A stretch of DNA of 25,207 bases from F23-B02 sp963610045 (lineage in GTDB: Bacteria; Bacillota; Clostridia; Oscillospirales; Oscillospiraceae), in assembly GCA_963610045.1 (NCBI GenBank), contig CAVDMS010000019.1, positions 1 through 25,207 on the forward strand, in the 5' to 3' direction. Shown in pieces: positions 8,022 through 16,759 of the stretch. The notes below the pieces were generated by a model. That model had not been told where the DNA came from. It ran no database searches and worked only from the letters and a program-made list of their open reading frames with translations. The position numbers and the translations under genes are program-made. Positions within the stretch are counted from its first letter, which is position 1; each line of letters opens with the position of its first letter.

Positions 8022-9209
8022 TTATTTATTTCTCAATCCGTCCATAAGGGTCGCAAGATTCAGGTTGAATTCGACGCTGTTTGCGGCATATTCCGCATCA
8101 AGAGGATATATCACGGAGCCGTCCCCGTCAAGGATCTCGGTCACGGCATTTAGGAGCTTTGCCGCAGTCTCGTCGTCTCCGGCTTTGCTTTCGCCGAAGG
8201 TCGCAAGGCAGCCGGAGCCTTCCGCAAAGCGGGTGTTTATGTCCTTGGACGTAAACCACTCCGCAAAAAGGCAGGACGCAAGCTGCCGATTATCATCGTC
8301 TTTCAGGATGCACAAAAGCGTGAGCCTTTCGACGCATTCCCGACTTCCGTCCTTCATATACGGTACGGGAAGGAACTCTATATCGTCCGAGCTTCCCTGC
8401 ACATACTCGGTCACGGATGCCGACGACAGTACGGCGCAGGGCATCTCTCCGTCGGCGACGCTTTTTGCGGGCGTCTTCCCCGGCAGGTCAAAGCCGCGCT
8501 CCAGCGCCGAGGTCGCAAGTAGGTCATTGTATATGTAGATGCAGTTTTTGTCGTCGCTGTCGTGGGGGTTCACTCCGTCAAACTCGCCGCCGAGACGCAT
8601 GATCTGAAGCCGGAAGAAGTCGGAATAATCCTCCACTGTATAAAAGCTTGAGTCGTTTCGCTGATAGTATTCGTCTGAAACGGCGCACAGGCGCTCGTAG
8701 GTCTTGAGCGAATCGGTGTCGCCGTAAAGCTTCGTGTTGAGCATAAGCACATCGGTCTCGCTCAGAACGGGCAAAGCAACAAGCTCTCCCTTCACCTCGG
8801 CTCCCTCAATATACGCATCGGAGCAGTCCGAAAGCTTCCACTTATCAAAGTAGTCGCCGAGCTTATAAAGCCTGTCCCCGTCATTTAAAAGCGACGCCGT
8901 ATCGGAGCCGCAAAGGATCACGTTCGGCAGATTGGTTCCGGACGATATTGCAGCCTGCAAAGCCGCTTCGTCCGAAAACGAGCGCAGCACAACGCTGACG
9001 CCGGAGTCCTTTCCTTTGCCCTTATTATATTCCCCGACAAGCTCGCTTAAGCGCTGCATCGCCGTACCGTCGTCAACGTACCAGACCGTTATCTGCTCCT
9101 CCTTATCGAGCCTCACGGGAGCAAGGCGGTCAAAATACAGGTAGACGGCGCTTCCGACTATCAGCACCGCAAGGAGTATGAGGATCAGCTTTAATCTTTG
9201 CTTGATCAT
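8022..9209 (-). CDS. Membrane-anchored extracellular solute-binding-protein-like protein
   Basis: 395 residues: an N-terminal hydrophobic helix (about 6-26) without a lipobox cysteine, then an extracytoplasmic domain. The body has features of family 1 ABC solute-binding proteins: an initial beta strand EQITVWYVDD, a stretch of the type MQRLSELVGEYNKG, NLPNVILCGSD, a hinge strand ELVALPVLSETDVLMLNTKLY, and a late EWFTSKDINTRFAEGSGCLAT segment. Such proteins capture sugars or other small solutes, but no permease or ATPase gene lies nearby. The membrane anchor in place of a lipid anchor is slightly unusual. It may act as a sensor or envelope protein rather than a transporter part. ATG at 9209 has AAAGGA upstream. 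First gene of the transcript that continues into hypB. Confidence 0.7.
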   Translation of the reverse strand: MIKQRLKLILILLAVLIVGSAVYLYFDRLAPVRLDKEEQITVWYVDDGTAMQRLSELVGEYNKGKGKDSGVSVVLRSFSDEAALQAAISSGTNLPNVILCGSDTASLLNDGDRLYKLGDYFDKWKLSDCSDAYIEGAEVKGELVALPVLSETDVLMLNTKLYGDTDSLKTYERLCAVSDEYYQRNDSSFYTVEDYSDFFRLQIMRLGGEFDGVNPHDSDDKNCIYIYNDLLATSALERGFDLPGKTPAKSVADGEMPCAVLSSASVTEYVQGSSDDIEFLPVPYMKDGSRECVERLTLLCILKDDDNRQLASCLFAEWFTSKDINTRFAEGSGCLATFGESKAGDDETAAKLLNAVTEILDGDGSVIYPLDAEYAANSVEFNLNLATLMDGLRNK

Positions 9210-9241
9210 TTCGATAATCCTTTACATTTAAATATATGAAT

Positions 9242-9270
9242 ATGTTACCACAGTTTTCTGTCGTTTTCAA
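9242..9270 (-). promoter_or_regulatory. Sigma-70/SigA-type promoter of the SBP-hypB (and perhaps dcw) transcript
   Basis: Minus strand: TTGAAA (-35, 9265-9270), a 17-bp spacer, then TAACAT (-10, 9242-9247) preceded by an extended -10 TG. It lies about 33 bases before the start codon at 9209. Confidence 0.65.
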
Positions 9271-9306
9271 CCGCATTATGTCGATGGATATTAACACTCT
9301 TTTCAT

Positions 9307-9335
9307 TTGACCTCGGACGGCTTTTATGTTATCTT
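9307..9335 (+). promoter_or_regulatory. Promoter of the S-layer protein gene
   Basis: Plus strand TTGACC (9307-9312), 17-bp spacer, TATCTT (9330-9335), about 50 bases before the start at 9384. It diverges from the promoter at 9242-9270, so the 174-bp gap is a two-way promoter region. Confidence 0.5.
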
Positions 9336-9383
9336 TATTTTGAATGTATATTCCAATCTTAGGATTTGATCGGAGGATGAGCT

Positions 9384-12300
9384 ATGTTTATACGATCAAA
9401 AAGATTTATAAGCAGTCTCCTGTGTCTTGCGCTGGTGTTCAGCCTGCTCGGCACCCTGGGACTCGGCTCTGCGCAGGCGGAGACCGGGATCGAGGGCTAC
9501 ACCCCCGCAATGACCGTGTCAGAGCTGAAAGCATCGGGAGCGGACGCCGCTGCCGGAAGCGCTTACAGCATTTCGAGCATGGACGAGCTATACGATCTTG
9601 CCGAGTATATTAACTCCGGCAAGCCGAGCGAGGGCGTGACCTTCTACATCACCGGAGACATTAAGCTTCGCAACTGTTCCGGCGATAACAAGGACGACCG
9701 CCTTTGGGTCCCCATCGGAACCGAAAGCGCCCCCTTCTCCGGCATCTTCGACGGCTGCGGCTATGCCGTTTTGAATTTTGACGCCGTCAGCGCCGGGGAT
9801 AACTTCGGTCTCTTCGGCTGCGTTTCCGGTGAAGCTGCGGTCATCAAGAACCTCGGCATCGAGGGTGAAGTGACCGGAGGCGACAACATAGGCGGCATCG
9901 TCTCCGTTCTGACCGCAGGCAAGGTCTTAAACTCCTGGTCCGCAGTCGATATAAACGGCGGCGACGTTGTGGGCGGCATTGTCGGCAGCGTCGTCGGCGG
10001 CAGCGTACTTAACTGCTGCAACTACGGCTACATAAAGGGCGGAAGCTTTGTCGGCGCTATCGCAGGCAGCGCTTCAAAGGGTGCAGTCGTCGAATACTCC
10101 TACTATGTATATTACAGCGCCGAAAAAGCGATCGGCACCAAGGCGTCCGGCTGCTCGGAATCCGTCTACCGCTTTGCAAGCAGCAGCGATGAAGTCCTCA
10201 CCGAGAAGGTGCTGACCGTCGGCAAGGAAAAGACCGACGACCTTATTGCGCTCCTCAACTCGTGGATAGAGCAGCAGCACGCCGCCGACAACGAGTATCG
10301 GGACTGGCTGTATGACACCTCGGCAAGCGCCACGAAGCGCACCGACGGCCGCTATCCTTCGCACCGCTACCCCAATTACGTCGAACCTGTGCCGAGCATC
10401 TACACCGCTACGGCAACGATGACGGCGCTTTACGAGTCCGGTGTGGACGGCGTTCAGGGTTCGTTCTACAGCATATCAAGCACCGATGAGCTTGTATACT
10501 TCCGTGACTACGTCAACGCAGGCTTTGCGACCGAGGGCATGACCTTCTTCCTCACCTGCGACCTCAATATGGGTCTCATATCCGGCGAAACTCAGACGCT
10601 CAGTTGGGTCCCCGTCGGCAACAGCGACAAGATGCCGTTCCGAGGCGTATTTGACGCTCAGGGCTATGTGCTCACCGACCTGTTCAGCGTCGAAAAGTCC
10701 TCGTATCAGGGCTTCTTCGGCTACGTTGACGGTGCGACGGCACAGGTAAAGAACCTCGGCATAATCGGTATGCTCACCTGCCGTGACAGGACGGGCGGCA
10801 TAGTCGGCTGTCTCGTAAACGGCTCCGTTACAAACTGTTGGTATGACGGTCAGGTAAACGGCGACGACAACCTCGGCGGTATCGTCGGCGTTGCGGAGGG
10901 CGGCACCGTCGCCAACTGCGTAAACTTCGCTCCCGTCACCGGCGATAAGAACGTCGGCGGCATTGTCGGCTCATGCGGCAGCGGCGTAAACGTCAAGTAC
11001 TGCTACTACAGCGACGACAATACCGCAGCCTGCGGCAACGGCGGCGGCACTCTCACCGCAGTCGTCTCCTTTACTCACAGCGGCTCGGACTACACCCTCT
11101 CCCGCTCCGTGAGCGTCGGTGCAGCGTCCGGCGTTAAGCTGCTCAACGTTCTCAACCACTGGGTCACCTACCTTGCTCCCGACCAGAGCATTCGCTCCTG
11201 GAAGATAGACAGCAGCGCTCTCGGTGTCGCAAGGATCCAGGGCGACCACCCCACTCACCTCTACCCCGGTGACAACTCCGGCGTCAAGACCGTCAACGAG
11301 CCTAACACCGAGGTCGATAACCGTGACAACCCCTACAACGTCGTCTATCTTGAGACCGCAACGATGACGGAGCTGTACGACAGCGGCATCGACGGTATTG
11401 CGGGCGGACATTACAGTATCTCCTCCGGCATCGAGCTTGCGCTCCTTGCGCAGTACGTCAAGGAGGGACGTGCCACCAAGGATATGACCTTCTACCTCAA
11501 GAAGGACGTTGATATAAGCGTACAGAGCCTGTCCGACCTCAAGGACGGTTGGGTCCCCATCGGCTACGACTACTCCACCATGGACCCCGACACCTACGCC
11601 CGCACCTTCAGAGGCACCTTTGACGGCTGCGGCTACACGGTAAGCGGTCTGTACATATACGACGAAAAGGGCGACAACGTCGGTCTGTTCGGCAGAGTCA
11701 GAGGCGGCACCATCAAGAACCTCGGCGTTATGGGCGGCATCGTCGGCGAATATAACTGCGGCGGTATCGTCGGCGACCTCGACAGCGGCGCTATAATCAA
11801 CTGCTGGGCGGCGGTCAGCATACAGTCCGAATCCGAAACCGGCGGTATCGCAGGACGCATCGACGACTCCACGATCGAAAACTGCGCAAGCTACGGCGCA
11901 TACCTCGCCTACGGCGGTGAGACGAGCAATGCCGGCGGCATCTTCGGCGACGCTCTCGGCAAATCCGTCGTAAAGAACTGCTACTACACGAAAGGCACCT
12001 CGGAGGCGGCATACAATTCCGCAGGCAAGAACACCACGATAACTGACCTGCTCTCCTTTACCTACGGCTTTGAAAACGACGATTACTACTGCACTCTTGA
12101 GCGTGCGGTCACGATCGACGAGGTGACCACGACGAGCGCACTCGACGCTCTCAACGCATGGGTCTACTCGCAGGACAACGGTCAGTACTGCACATGGTAC
12201 AACTCCAACGTCATCATAAGCGTCGAAAATGGCGTTTCGGGTCACTTCCCCGTGCTGAAAAATCCCAAGGAGCTTGGCGGCACCGATCCCGGCGACTACT

Positions 12301-14903
12301 CCGGCGATTACACTGCGACCGCAACGGTCAGTCAGCTTTACAATTCGAGGACCGACGGTATCGAGGGCGCCTGCTACAGCATCAACGGTCTTGACGACCT
12401 CGAAGCCTTCAGAAAGTACGTCAACGCAGGCTACAAGACCAAGAACATCATATTCTTCCTGACCCGTGACATCGACATGAGCGTCACATACTCGGTCGAT
12501 TCCTCGAAGTCGTGGATACCCATAGGCAACGTAAACGATCCGTTTAAGGGCATATTCGACGGTCAGGGCTACACTCTCAAGTACATCTACATCAACACCA
12601 ACGACGACGATCAGGGTCTGTTCGGACACGTCAACGGCGGCGCTCTTATAAAGAACCTCGGCATAAGCGGCATAGTCCGCTCCGGCACCAACGCAGGCTC
12701 CATCGTCGGCGACTTCAACTTCTCCACCATCGCCAACTGTTGGTCATCCTGCGAGGTAGCCTCTACGGGCAACAACGCGGGCGGCATCGTCGGCGGTGCG
12801 AATATGGGCACCATCGTCAACTGCACGAGCTACGGTGCAATCGCCAGTACGGGCGGAGCCTACGGCGGTATTGCGGGCTTTGCGGTCGGCACCACCATAA
12901 AGTACTGCTACTACCTCTACGGTACCTGCCAGCAGGCATACGGCACCGGCTCTACCCCCATCGCCACGGGTGTCCAGTTCTTTAACGGCACGAGCGCAGC
13001 CTGCATCCTCCACGAGAAGGTAAACGTCGAGGGCACCGAGACGAGAAACGCGCTCGGCGCTCTGAAGCTTTACGTCGATGCTCATCCCGAAACCAACTAC
13101 TGCTACTGGACCGTCGGCAACACTCAGGAGTACCTCCTCATGGGCGTTGAGTTCTTCCCCGTTCTCATTTCCGCTTCCGGCACCATGGGCGATAAGGATT
13201 ACAAGACGGTACAGGCGTACTACAACGGCGAGGAGTATAACTCTCTTGTAAAGGCTGTCAACGCCGCAAACGACTCCCCCGACGGCGGCGACGTCACGCT
13301 TGCCACCGACGTTGTTCTGAGTACAAGAGAGGACATTACGCTTGATGACAACGTCCGCATCCTCACGGACAAATACACGCTTAACATCAAATCGACCGTT
13401 TCCGTTATCTCGATGCAGCAGCTTGACGGCTACTTCATACTTAACAAGGATGGCGGCAGCATAAAGCTTTGGGATGCGTCGAAAAACGATTACATTCTCT
13501 TTATGTACGCCAAGGTCAAGGCCGATCTTTCGTGCAACAGTCTCATTTTCGGCACACAGAGCCTGACCTTCGTGTCATCGCCGATTGAGGGCAGTGACCC
13601 GTCTGCATACGACCTCACTTTGCAGGACGGCGAATTTATCGTCAATTCCACGCTTGACAGCGGCAACCCGCACGGCATCCCCGCAGGCAGCAAGCTCACT
13701 GTTGACACCCGTGCAACGCTCAATGTCTCCGCAAACGCAAGGATCCGCACGACAGGCGGTGCGGTGGTCATGGATAACGGCACGATTAAGATCGGCAACG
13801 TCACCCTCGACCGCAACGGCGGCGTCAAGATGAAAGGCGTATTTGAGGATGACGGCGGTCTTGTGACGCTCCCGTTCATATACAGGGACGGCTACACGCT
13901 CAGAGGCTGGTCACCGGATAGCGGTGCAACGCTCTACCCCGCAGGCGGCAAGGTCGATGCTCAGACAGCGGTGACCCTTACGGCGATGTGGAAGATGGGC
14001 GACAGCGCAGACCCCTACCCCGGCGACGATTATTACGACGACGGCGGCGATCCCATATACAACATCCCCATCACCGTCATCCAGTCTAAGGGCGGCACAA
14101 TTTCCCCGGGCAGCATCAAGGCGGCAAAGGGTGAAAACCTCAGCTTCTCGGTCGTTGCAGACACCGGGTACTATGTTAAGAACGTCCTTGTTGACGGCGA
14201 AAAGGTCGAGCTTGACGAAAACGGCAACTACAACTTTGTAAGCATCAGCCGTGCGCACACCATAATCGCACTGTTTGCACCCACCACAAACTCCGCATAT
14301 TACAACTGGGTGAACCCCTTCACAGACGTTAAGAGCGGTGACTGGTGCTACGACAATGTGCGCTATGTTGCGTCCGCAGGTCTGTTTAACGGAACCACGA
14401 CCACCACGTTTGAGCCGAAAAAGCCAATGTCCCGCGAGATGGTAGTCGTTGTGCTCTGGAGGCTCGCCGGTTCTCCCATTGTTCCCGACGAAGGACAGCT
14501 TTTCCCCGACGTCCCTCAAGGCAATTATGCCTATGATGCTGTAAGGTGGGCAAACAAGTTCGGCATTGTTATGGGCTTTAACGACGGCACCTTCGGTTAC
14601 GGTAGAGCCGTTACCCGCGAGCAGCTTGTCACCTTCCTGTTCCGCTTCGCAAAGAATTATGCGGGCGACGATGTAGGACTTTACGATAACACAAATATTC
14701 TCGGCTATACCGATGTTTTGGAGATTTCCAAGGGAATGACGCAGCCCTTCCAGTGGGCGATAGGTGCAGGTCTTGTAAACGGCACTACCGCAACCACGCT
14801 CAGTCCCAAGGACACCACAAACAGAGGTCAGGTCGCAGCCATCCTCTCTCGCTACTGCAACAAATTTATAAACACCGTTCCCGTGTTTGATTCGGGAAAA
14901 TAA
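9384..14903 (+). CDS. Large secreted S-layer-anchored protein with four GLUG modules, InlB-like repeats and three SLH domains
   Basis: 1839 residues. The N-terminus is a clear signal peptide (basic start, hydrophobic core, SAQA cleavage region near 29-32). Four related modules begin near residues 39, 340, 657 and 976, each about 300-319 residues. Each opens with an ATxTxLYxSGxDG/YSIS unit, then W(V/I)PIG, an FxGxFDGxGY element, GLFG-like, KNLG(I/V), several GGIVG ... NC GLUG repeats, a YCYY strand and a closing unit with a W or Y. A beta-strand-rich region follows (about 1270-1480), then an InlB/Listeria-Bacteroides-type repeat (about 1480-1536, GYTLRGWSP), a second InlB-like domain (TISPGSIKAAKGENLSF region), and three SLH domains (about 1643-1700, 1705-1765, 1772-1832). 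SLH domains bind pyruvylated secondary cell-wall polymer, so this is a surface adhesin or S-layer component. The ligand is unknown. ATG at 9384 follows GGAGG at seven bases. Confidence 0.92.
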   Translation: MFIRSKRFISSLLCLALVFSLLGTLGLGSAQAETGIEGYTPAMTVSELKASGADAAAGSAYSISSMDELYDLAEYINSGKPSEGVTFYITGDIKLRNCSGDNKDDRLWVPIGTESAPFSGIFDGCGYAVLNFDAVSAGDNFGLFGCVSGEAAVIKNLGIEGEVTGGDNIGGIVSVLTAGKVLNSWSAVDINGGDVVGGIVGSVVGGSVLNCCNYGYIKGGSFVGAIAGSASKGAVVEYSYYVYYSAEKAIGTKASGCSESVYRFASSSDEVLTEKVLTVGKEKTDDLIALLNSWIEQQHAADNEYRDWLYDTSASATKRTDGRYPSHRYPNYVEPVPSIYTATATMTALYESGVDGVQGSFYSISSTDELVYFRDYVNAGFATEGMTFFLTCDLNMGLISGETQTLSWVPVGNSDKMPFRGVFDAQGYVLTDLFSVEKSSYQGFFGYVDGATAQVKNLGIIGMLTCRDRTGGIVGCLVNGSVTNCWYDGQVNGDDNLGGIVGVAEGGTVANCVNFAPVTGDKNVGGIVGSCGSGVNVKYCYYSDDNTAACGNGGGTLTAVVSFTHSGSDYTLSRSVSVGAASGVKLLNVLNHWVTYLAPDQSIRSWKIDSSALGVARIQGDHPTHLYPGDNSGVKTVNEPNTEVDNRDNPYNVVYLETATMTELYDSGIDGIAGGHYSISSGIELALLAQYVKEGRATKDMTFYLKKDVDISVQSLSDLKDGWVPIGYDYSTMDPDTYARTFRGTFDGCGYTVSGLYIYDEKGDNVGLFGRVRGGTIKNLGVMGGIVGEYNCGGIVGDLDSGAIINCWAAVSIQSESETGGIAGRIDDSTIENCASYGAYLAYGGETSNAGGIFGDALGKSVVKNCYYTKGTSEAAYNSAGKNTTITDLLSFTYGFENDDYYCTLERAVTIDEVTTTSALDALNAWVYSQDNGQYCTWYNSNVIISVENGVSGHFPVLKNPKELGGTDPGDYSGDYTATATVSQLYNSRTDGIEGACYSINGLDDLEAFRKYVNAGYKTKNIIFFLTRDIDMSVTYSVDSSKSWIPIGNVNDPFKGIFDGQGYTLKYIYINTNDDDQGLFGHVNGGALIKNLGISGIVRSGTNAGSIVGDFNFSTIANCWSSCEVASTGNNAGGIVGGANMGTIVNCTSYGAIASTGGAYGGIAGFAVGTTIKYCYYLYGTCQQAYGTGSTPIATGVQFFNGTSAACILHEKVNVEGTETRNALGALKLYVDAHPETNYCYWTVGNTQEYLLMGVEFFPVLISASGTMGDKDYKTVQAYYNGEEYNSLVKAVNAANDSPDGGDVTLATDVVLSTREDITLDDNVRILTDKYTLNIKSTVSVISMQQLDGYFILNKDGGSIKLWDASKNDYILFMYAKVKADLSCNSLIFGTQSLTFVSSPIEGSDPSAYDLTLQDGEFIVNSTLDSGNPHGIPAGSKLTVDTRATLNVSANARIRTTGGAVVMDNGTIKIGNVTLDRNGGVKMKGVFEDDGGLVTLPFIYRDGYTLRGWSPDSGATLYPAGGKVDAQTAVTLTAMWKMGDSADPYPGDDYYDDGGDPIYNIPITVIQSKGGTISPGSIKAAKGENLSFSVVADTGYYVKNVLVDGEKVELDENGNYNFVSISRAHTIIALFAPTTNSAYYNWVNPFTDVKSGDWCYDNVRYVASAGLFNGTTTTTFEPKKPMSREMVVVVLWRLAGSPIVPDEGQLFPDVPQGNYAYDAVRWANKFGIVMGFNDGTFGYGRAVTREQLVTFLFRFAKNYAGDDVGLYDNTNILGYTDVLEISKGMTQPFQWAIGAGLVNGTTATTLSPKDTTNRGQVAAILSRYCNKFINTVPVFDSGK

Positions 14904-14915
14904 ATCAGTAAAAGC

Positions 14916-14943
14916 ACAAAAGACGGCAATTGCTGTCTTTTGT
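14916..14943 (+). terminator. Intrinsic terminator of the S-layer protein gene
   Basis: 12-bp stem with one G-T wobble (ACAAAAGACGGC paired to GCTGTCTTTTGT), AATT loop, U-rich right arm, 13 bases after the stop codon. Confidence 0.75.
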
Positions 14944-14949
14944 ACTTTC

Positions 14950-14978
14950 TTGACATTATATTACTGATATGTTAATCT
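14950..14978 (+). promoter_or_regulatory. Likely promoter of the zinc-ribbon membrane protein gene
   Basis: Consensus TTGACA at 14950-14955 with TAATCT 17 bp downstream (14973-14978), a weak -10. A perfect TATAAT lies at 14982-14987 but is 26 bp from TTGACA, so the true -10 is uncertain. The region directly follows the terminator. Confidence 0.45.
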
Positions 14979-15001
14979 AAATATAATGAATTTAATAAAT
15001 T

Positions 15002-15008
15002 GGAGGGG
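15002..15008 (+). promoter_or_regulatory. Ribosome binding site deciding the zinc-ribbon protein start
   Basis: GGAGGGG four bases before the ATG at 15013. The in-frame ATG at 14986 lacks a site and sits inside the promoter region, so 15013 is preferred. Confidence 0.75.
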
Positions 15009-15012
15009 AAAA

Positions 15013-16701
15013 ATGAAATATTGTCCGAAATGCGGTTCCGAGATGGACGACGCTCTCGAGCTGTGCCCGAAATGCGCTGTCGAAGCAGAGCAGCCCACAC
15101 CCGAAGAACCCGTGCATGAGGCTCCCGCCGCAGACGATGCTGCGGAAGTAAGCACACCGGAACAGACCGAGGGAGCAACCGTGAGCGTAGCGGCAGACAC
15201 CGGATGCGGGTACTCGGAAACCGTACTGCCGCCCAAAAAGAACGCAAGGAAAATCGTTTTGATAGCCGTGGCGGCACTGCTAATCATCGGAGCGATTGTC
15301 GCCTGCATTCTGATCTTCTGCAAGCCCGATCCCGAAACTGCCGTAAAGGATGCCTATGCAAAAACCTGCGACGAGTTTGACGGCGTATTTGCCAATGCTC
15401 CCGATCTTGCCGATGCGATTGACATAGCATCCGATATTCTTGCCGGTGATAAGATGAACATAGGTCTTGACATCGGCGCTGCACTTTCAACGGATATGGA
15501 GCAGTTTGCGCGTTCTCAGGCTCTCGATATCAATTTGTCTATCGACATGGATCTCGACGCAAAGGAGCAGATCAGCTGCGGCGAATATTCCGTTTCGGTG
15601 GGGCTTCCGGGTGCGGCTACGGAGCTTGATTTTCTCCTGTCCACGAATAAAGACAGCATAATCATGCAGATGCCGGACTATATCGACGGCAGCTACGGCG
15701 TTGCATTTACGGACGATTTTGTTGACCGCCTTCTTAATTCCTGTATTTATAATGAAAGCAGTCTAAGCGAAGAGCTTCCGCCCTTTGCCGTTCGGATGTA
15801 CGCTGCCGCATTGTTGTCGGGACTTAATTCGGAATCTGATGACCCCGGTGAGGATGCGACCGCTCCCATTGCAAACGCTTACAACGACCTTAAGAAAACC
15901 TTTGAATATGAAGAGTCCGATGTTGAGATCCCCAAATGCGGCAGTCTCGATATGTACAGGATAAGCTACGACAAGGAAGCTTACGAAGCATTTGTGGGGC
16001 TGCTTGCCGACCTCTTTGAAGAAGGCAGCTACTCAACCGGTCTTCTTGATCTTTCGTTCACCGAAATGCCGGACGAAATGCTTGATACTCTGCGCAATTC
16101 CAAGGTGAAAATTTATGTCGGTATTGACGAAAATGACCGTCTCGCAGCCGTTTCCCTCTGCCTCGACGGCAGCCATCTTACTCTGCGTCTGAGCGGCAAG
16201 GACAACGTATGGAGCAGCTTTGCGCTGTATATTGACAAAGCAACCGTATTAAACGGCGGTTTTAAATCCACCAAGAGCGGATTTGAGCTTAGGCTCTCCG
16301 GTAAAGACGAAGGCGGCATTGTCGTTGCCTGCAACGACAAGAGCGGTAAGCTGACCTTTAAGGTGATCGAAGACGGCGGTATGACCGAAGTAAAGCTTGC
16401 TTTCAATTACGAGCTAATTAGGAACAGAACCGGTGTTAAATTTGCGCTTGACTTGAGTGAACTCGTCGGCTCGGATGTGAGCATTTCCCTGAGTCTGAAG
16501 CCTCTGAAGGACGAAGTTACCATGCTCGACACCGAGTTTGTTGACGTGCTTGACTTCACAGAGGAGGAATACCACAGCTTTATTCTGGCTGTACTTGACG
16601 GAATGTACGGCGGTATGCTCTCCGAGTCTCTGGGCGACGACTTCACTTACGAGAACATCTTCGGCTCCTCGGACATAGAATACTATGACGACGCAGCATA
16701 A
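15013..16701 (+). CDS. Zinc-ribbon, single-TM protein with large extracellular domain of unknown function
   Basis: 562 residues from the ATG at 15013. The N-terminus is a zinc ribbon with two CPKC knuckles (Cys4/Cys7 and Cys18/Cys21). An acidic, Ala/Pro/Glu-rich linker follows (about 22-75), then a basic stop-transfer edge and one TM helix (about 80-103), then about 450 residues predicted outside the membrane. That part alternates short beta-rich segments with acidic helices, such as SIDMDLDAKEQISCGEYSVS and the repeated RLSGKD phrase (LTLRLSGKDN, ELRLSGKDEG). I do not recognise the external domain. Zinc-ribbon/TM proteins of this architecture are common in Clostridia and mostly uncharacterised. 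It is monocistronic, with its own promoter and terminator, and converges on the anti-sigma gene. Confidence 0.85.
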   Translation: MKYCPKCGSEMDDALELCPKCAVEAEQPTPEEPVHEAPAADDAAEVSTPEQTEGATVSVAADTGCGYSETVLPPKKNARKIVLIAVAALLIIGAIVACILIFCKPDPETAVKDAYAKTCDEFDGVFANAPDLADAIDIASDILAGDKMNIGLDIGAALSTDMEQFARSQALDINLSIDMDLDAKEQISCGEYSVSVGLPGAATELDFLLSTNKDSIIMQMPDYIDGSYGVAFTDDFVDRLLNSCIYNESSLSEELPPFAVRMYAAALLSGLNSESDDPGEDATAPIANAYNDLKKTFEYEESDVEIPKCGSLDMYRISYDKEAYEAFVGLLADLFEEGSYSTGLLDLSFTEMPDEMLDTLRNSKVKIYVGIDENDRLAAVSLCLDGSHLTLRLSGKDNVWSSFALYIDKATVLNGGFKSTKSGFELRLSGKDEGGIVVACNDKSGKLTFKVIEDGGMTEVKLAFNYELIRNRTGVKFALDLSELVGSDVSISLSLKPLKDEVTMLDTEFVDVLDFTEEEYHSFILAVLDGMYGGMLSESLGDDFTYENIFGSSDIEYYDDAA

Positions 16702-16713
16702 GCATTAAACAAC

Positions 16714-16745
16714 AAAAAAGCTTGCTCAACAGAGCAAGCTTTTTT
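16714..16745. terminator. Bidirectional terminator between convergent genes
   Basis: A 14-bp perfect stem (six A, then GCTTGCTC, and complement ending in six T) with loop AACA. It works on both strands and ends the zinc-ribbon gene (stop 16701) and the anti-sigma gene (stop 16760). Confidence 0.92.
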
Positions 16746-16759
16746 CATTGTATATCAAG

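Noticed and set aside
10971..12629. 552-codon open frame on the minus strand inside the S-layer gene
   Set aside because: It is antisense to a well-supported modular gene, has low-complexity Val/Ala/Asp/Gly composition with no motifs, and arises because C-ending codons leave few antisense stops.
9384..14903. Possible CRISPR or short tandem DNA repeats in the S-layer gene
   Set aside because: The repeats are protein-level motifs of varied spacing within one reading frame, not uniform DNA repeats with spacers.
14982..14987. TATAAT as the -10 paired with TTGACA at 14950
   Set aside because: A 26-bp spacer is too long for a functional promoter; the closer TAATCT is weaker but correctly spaced.
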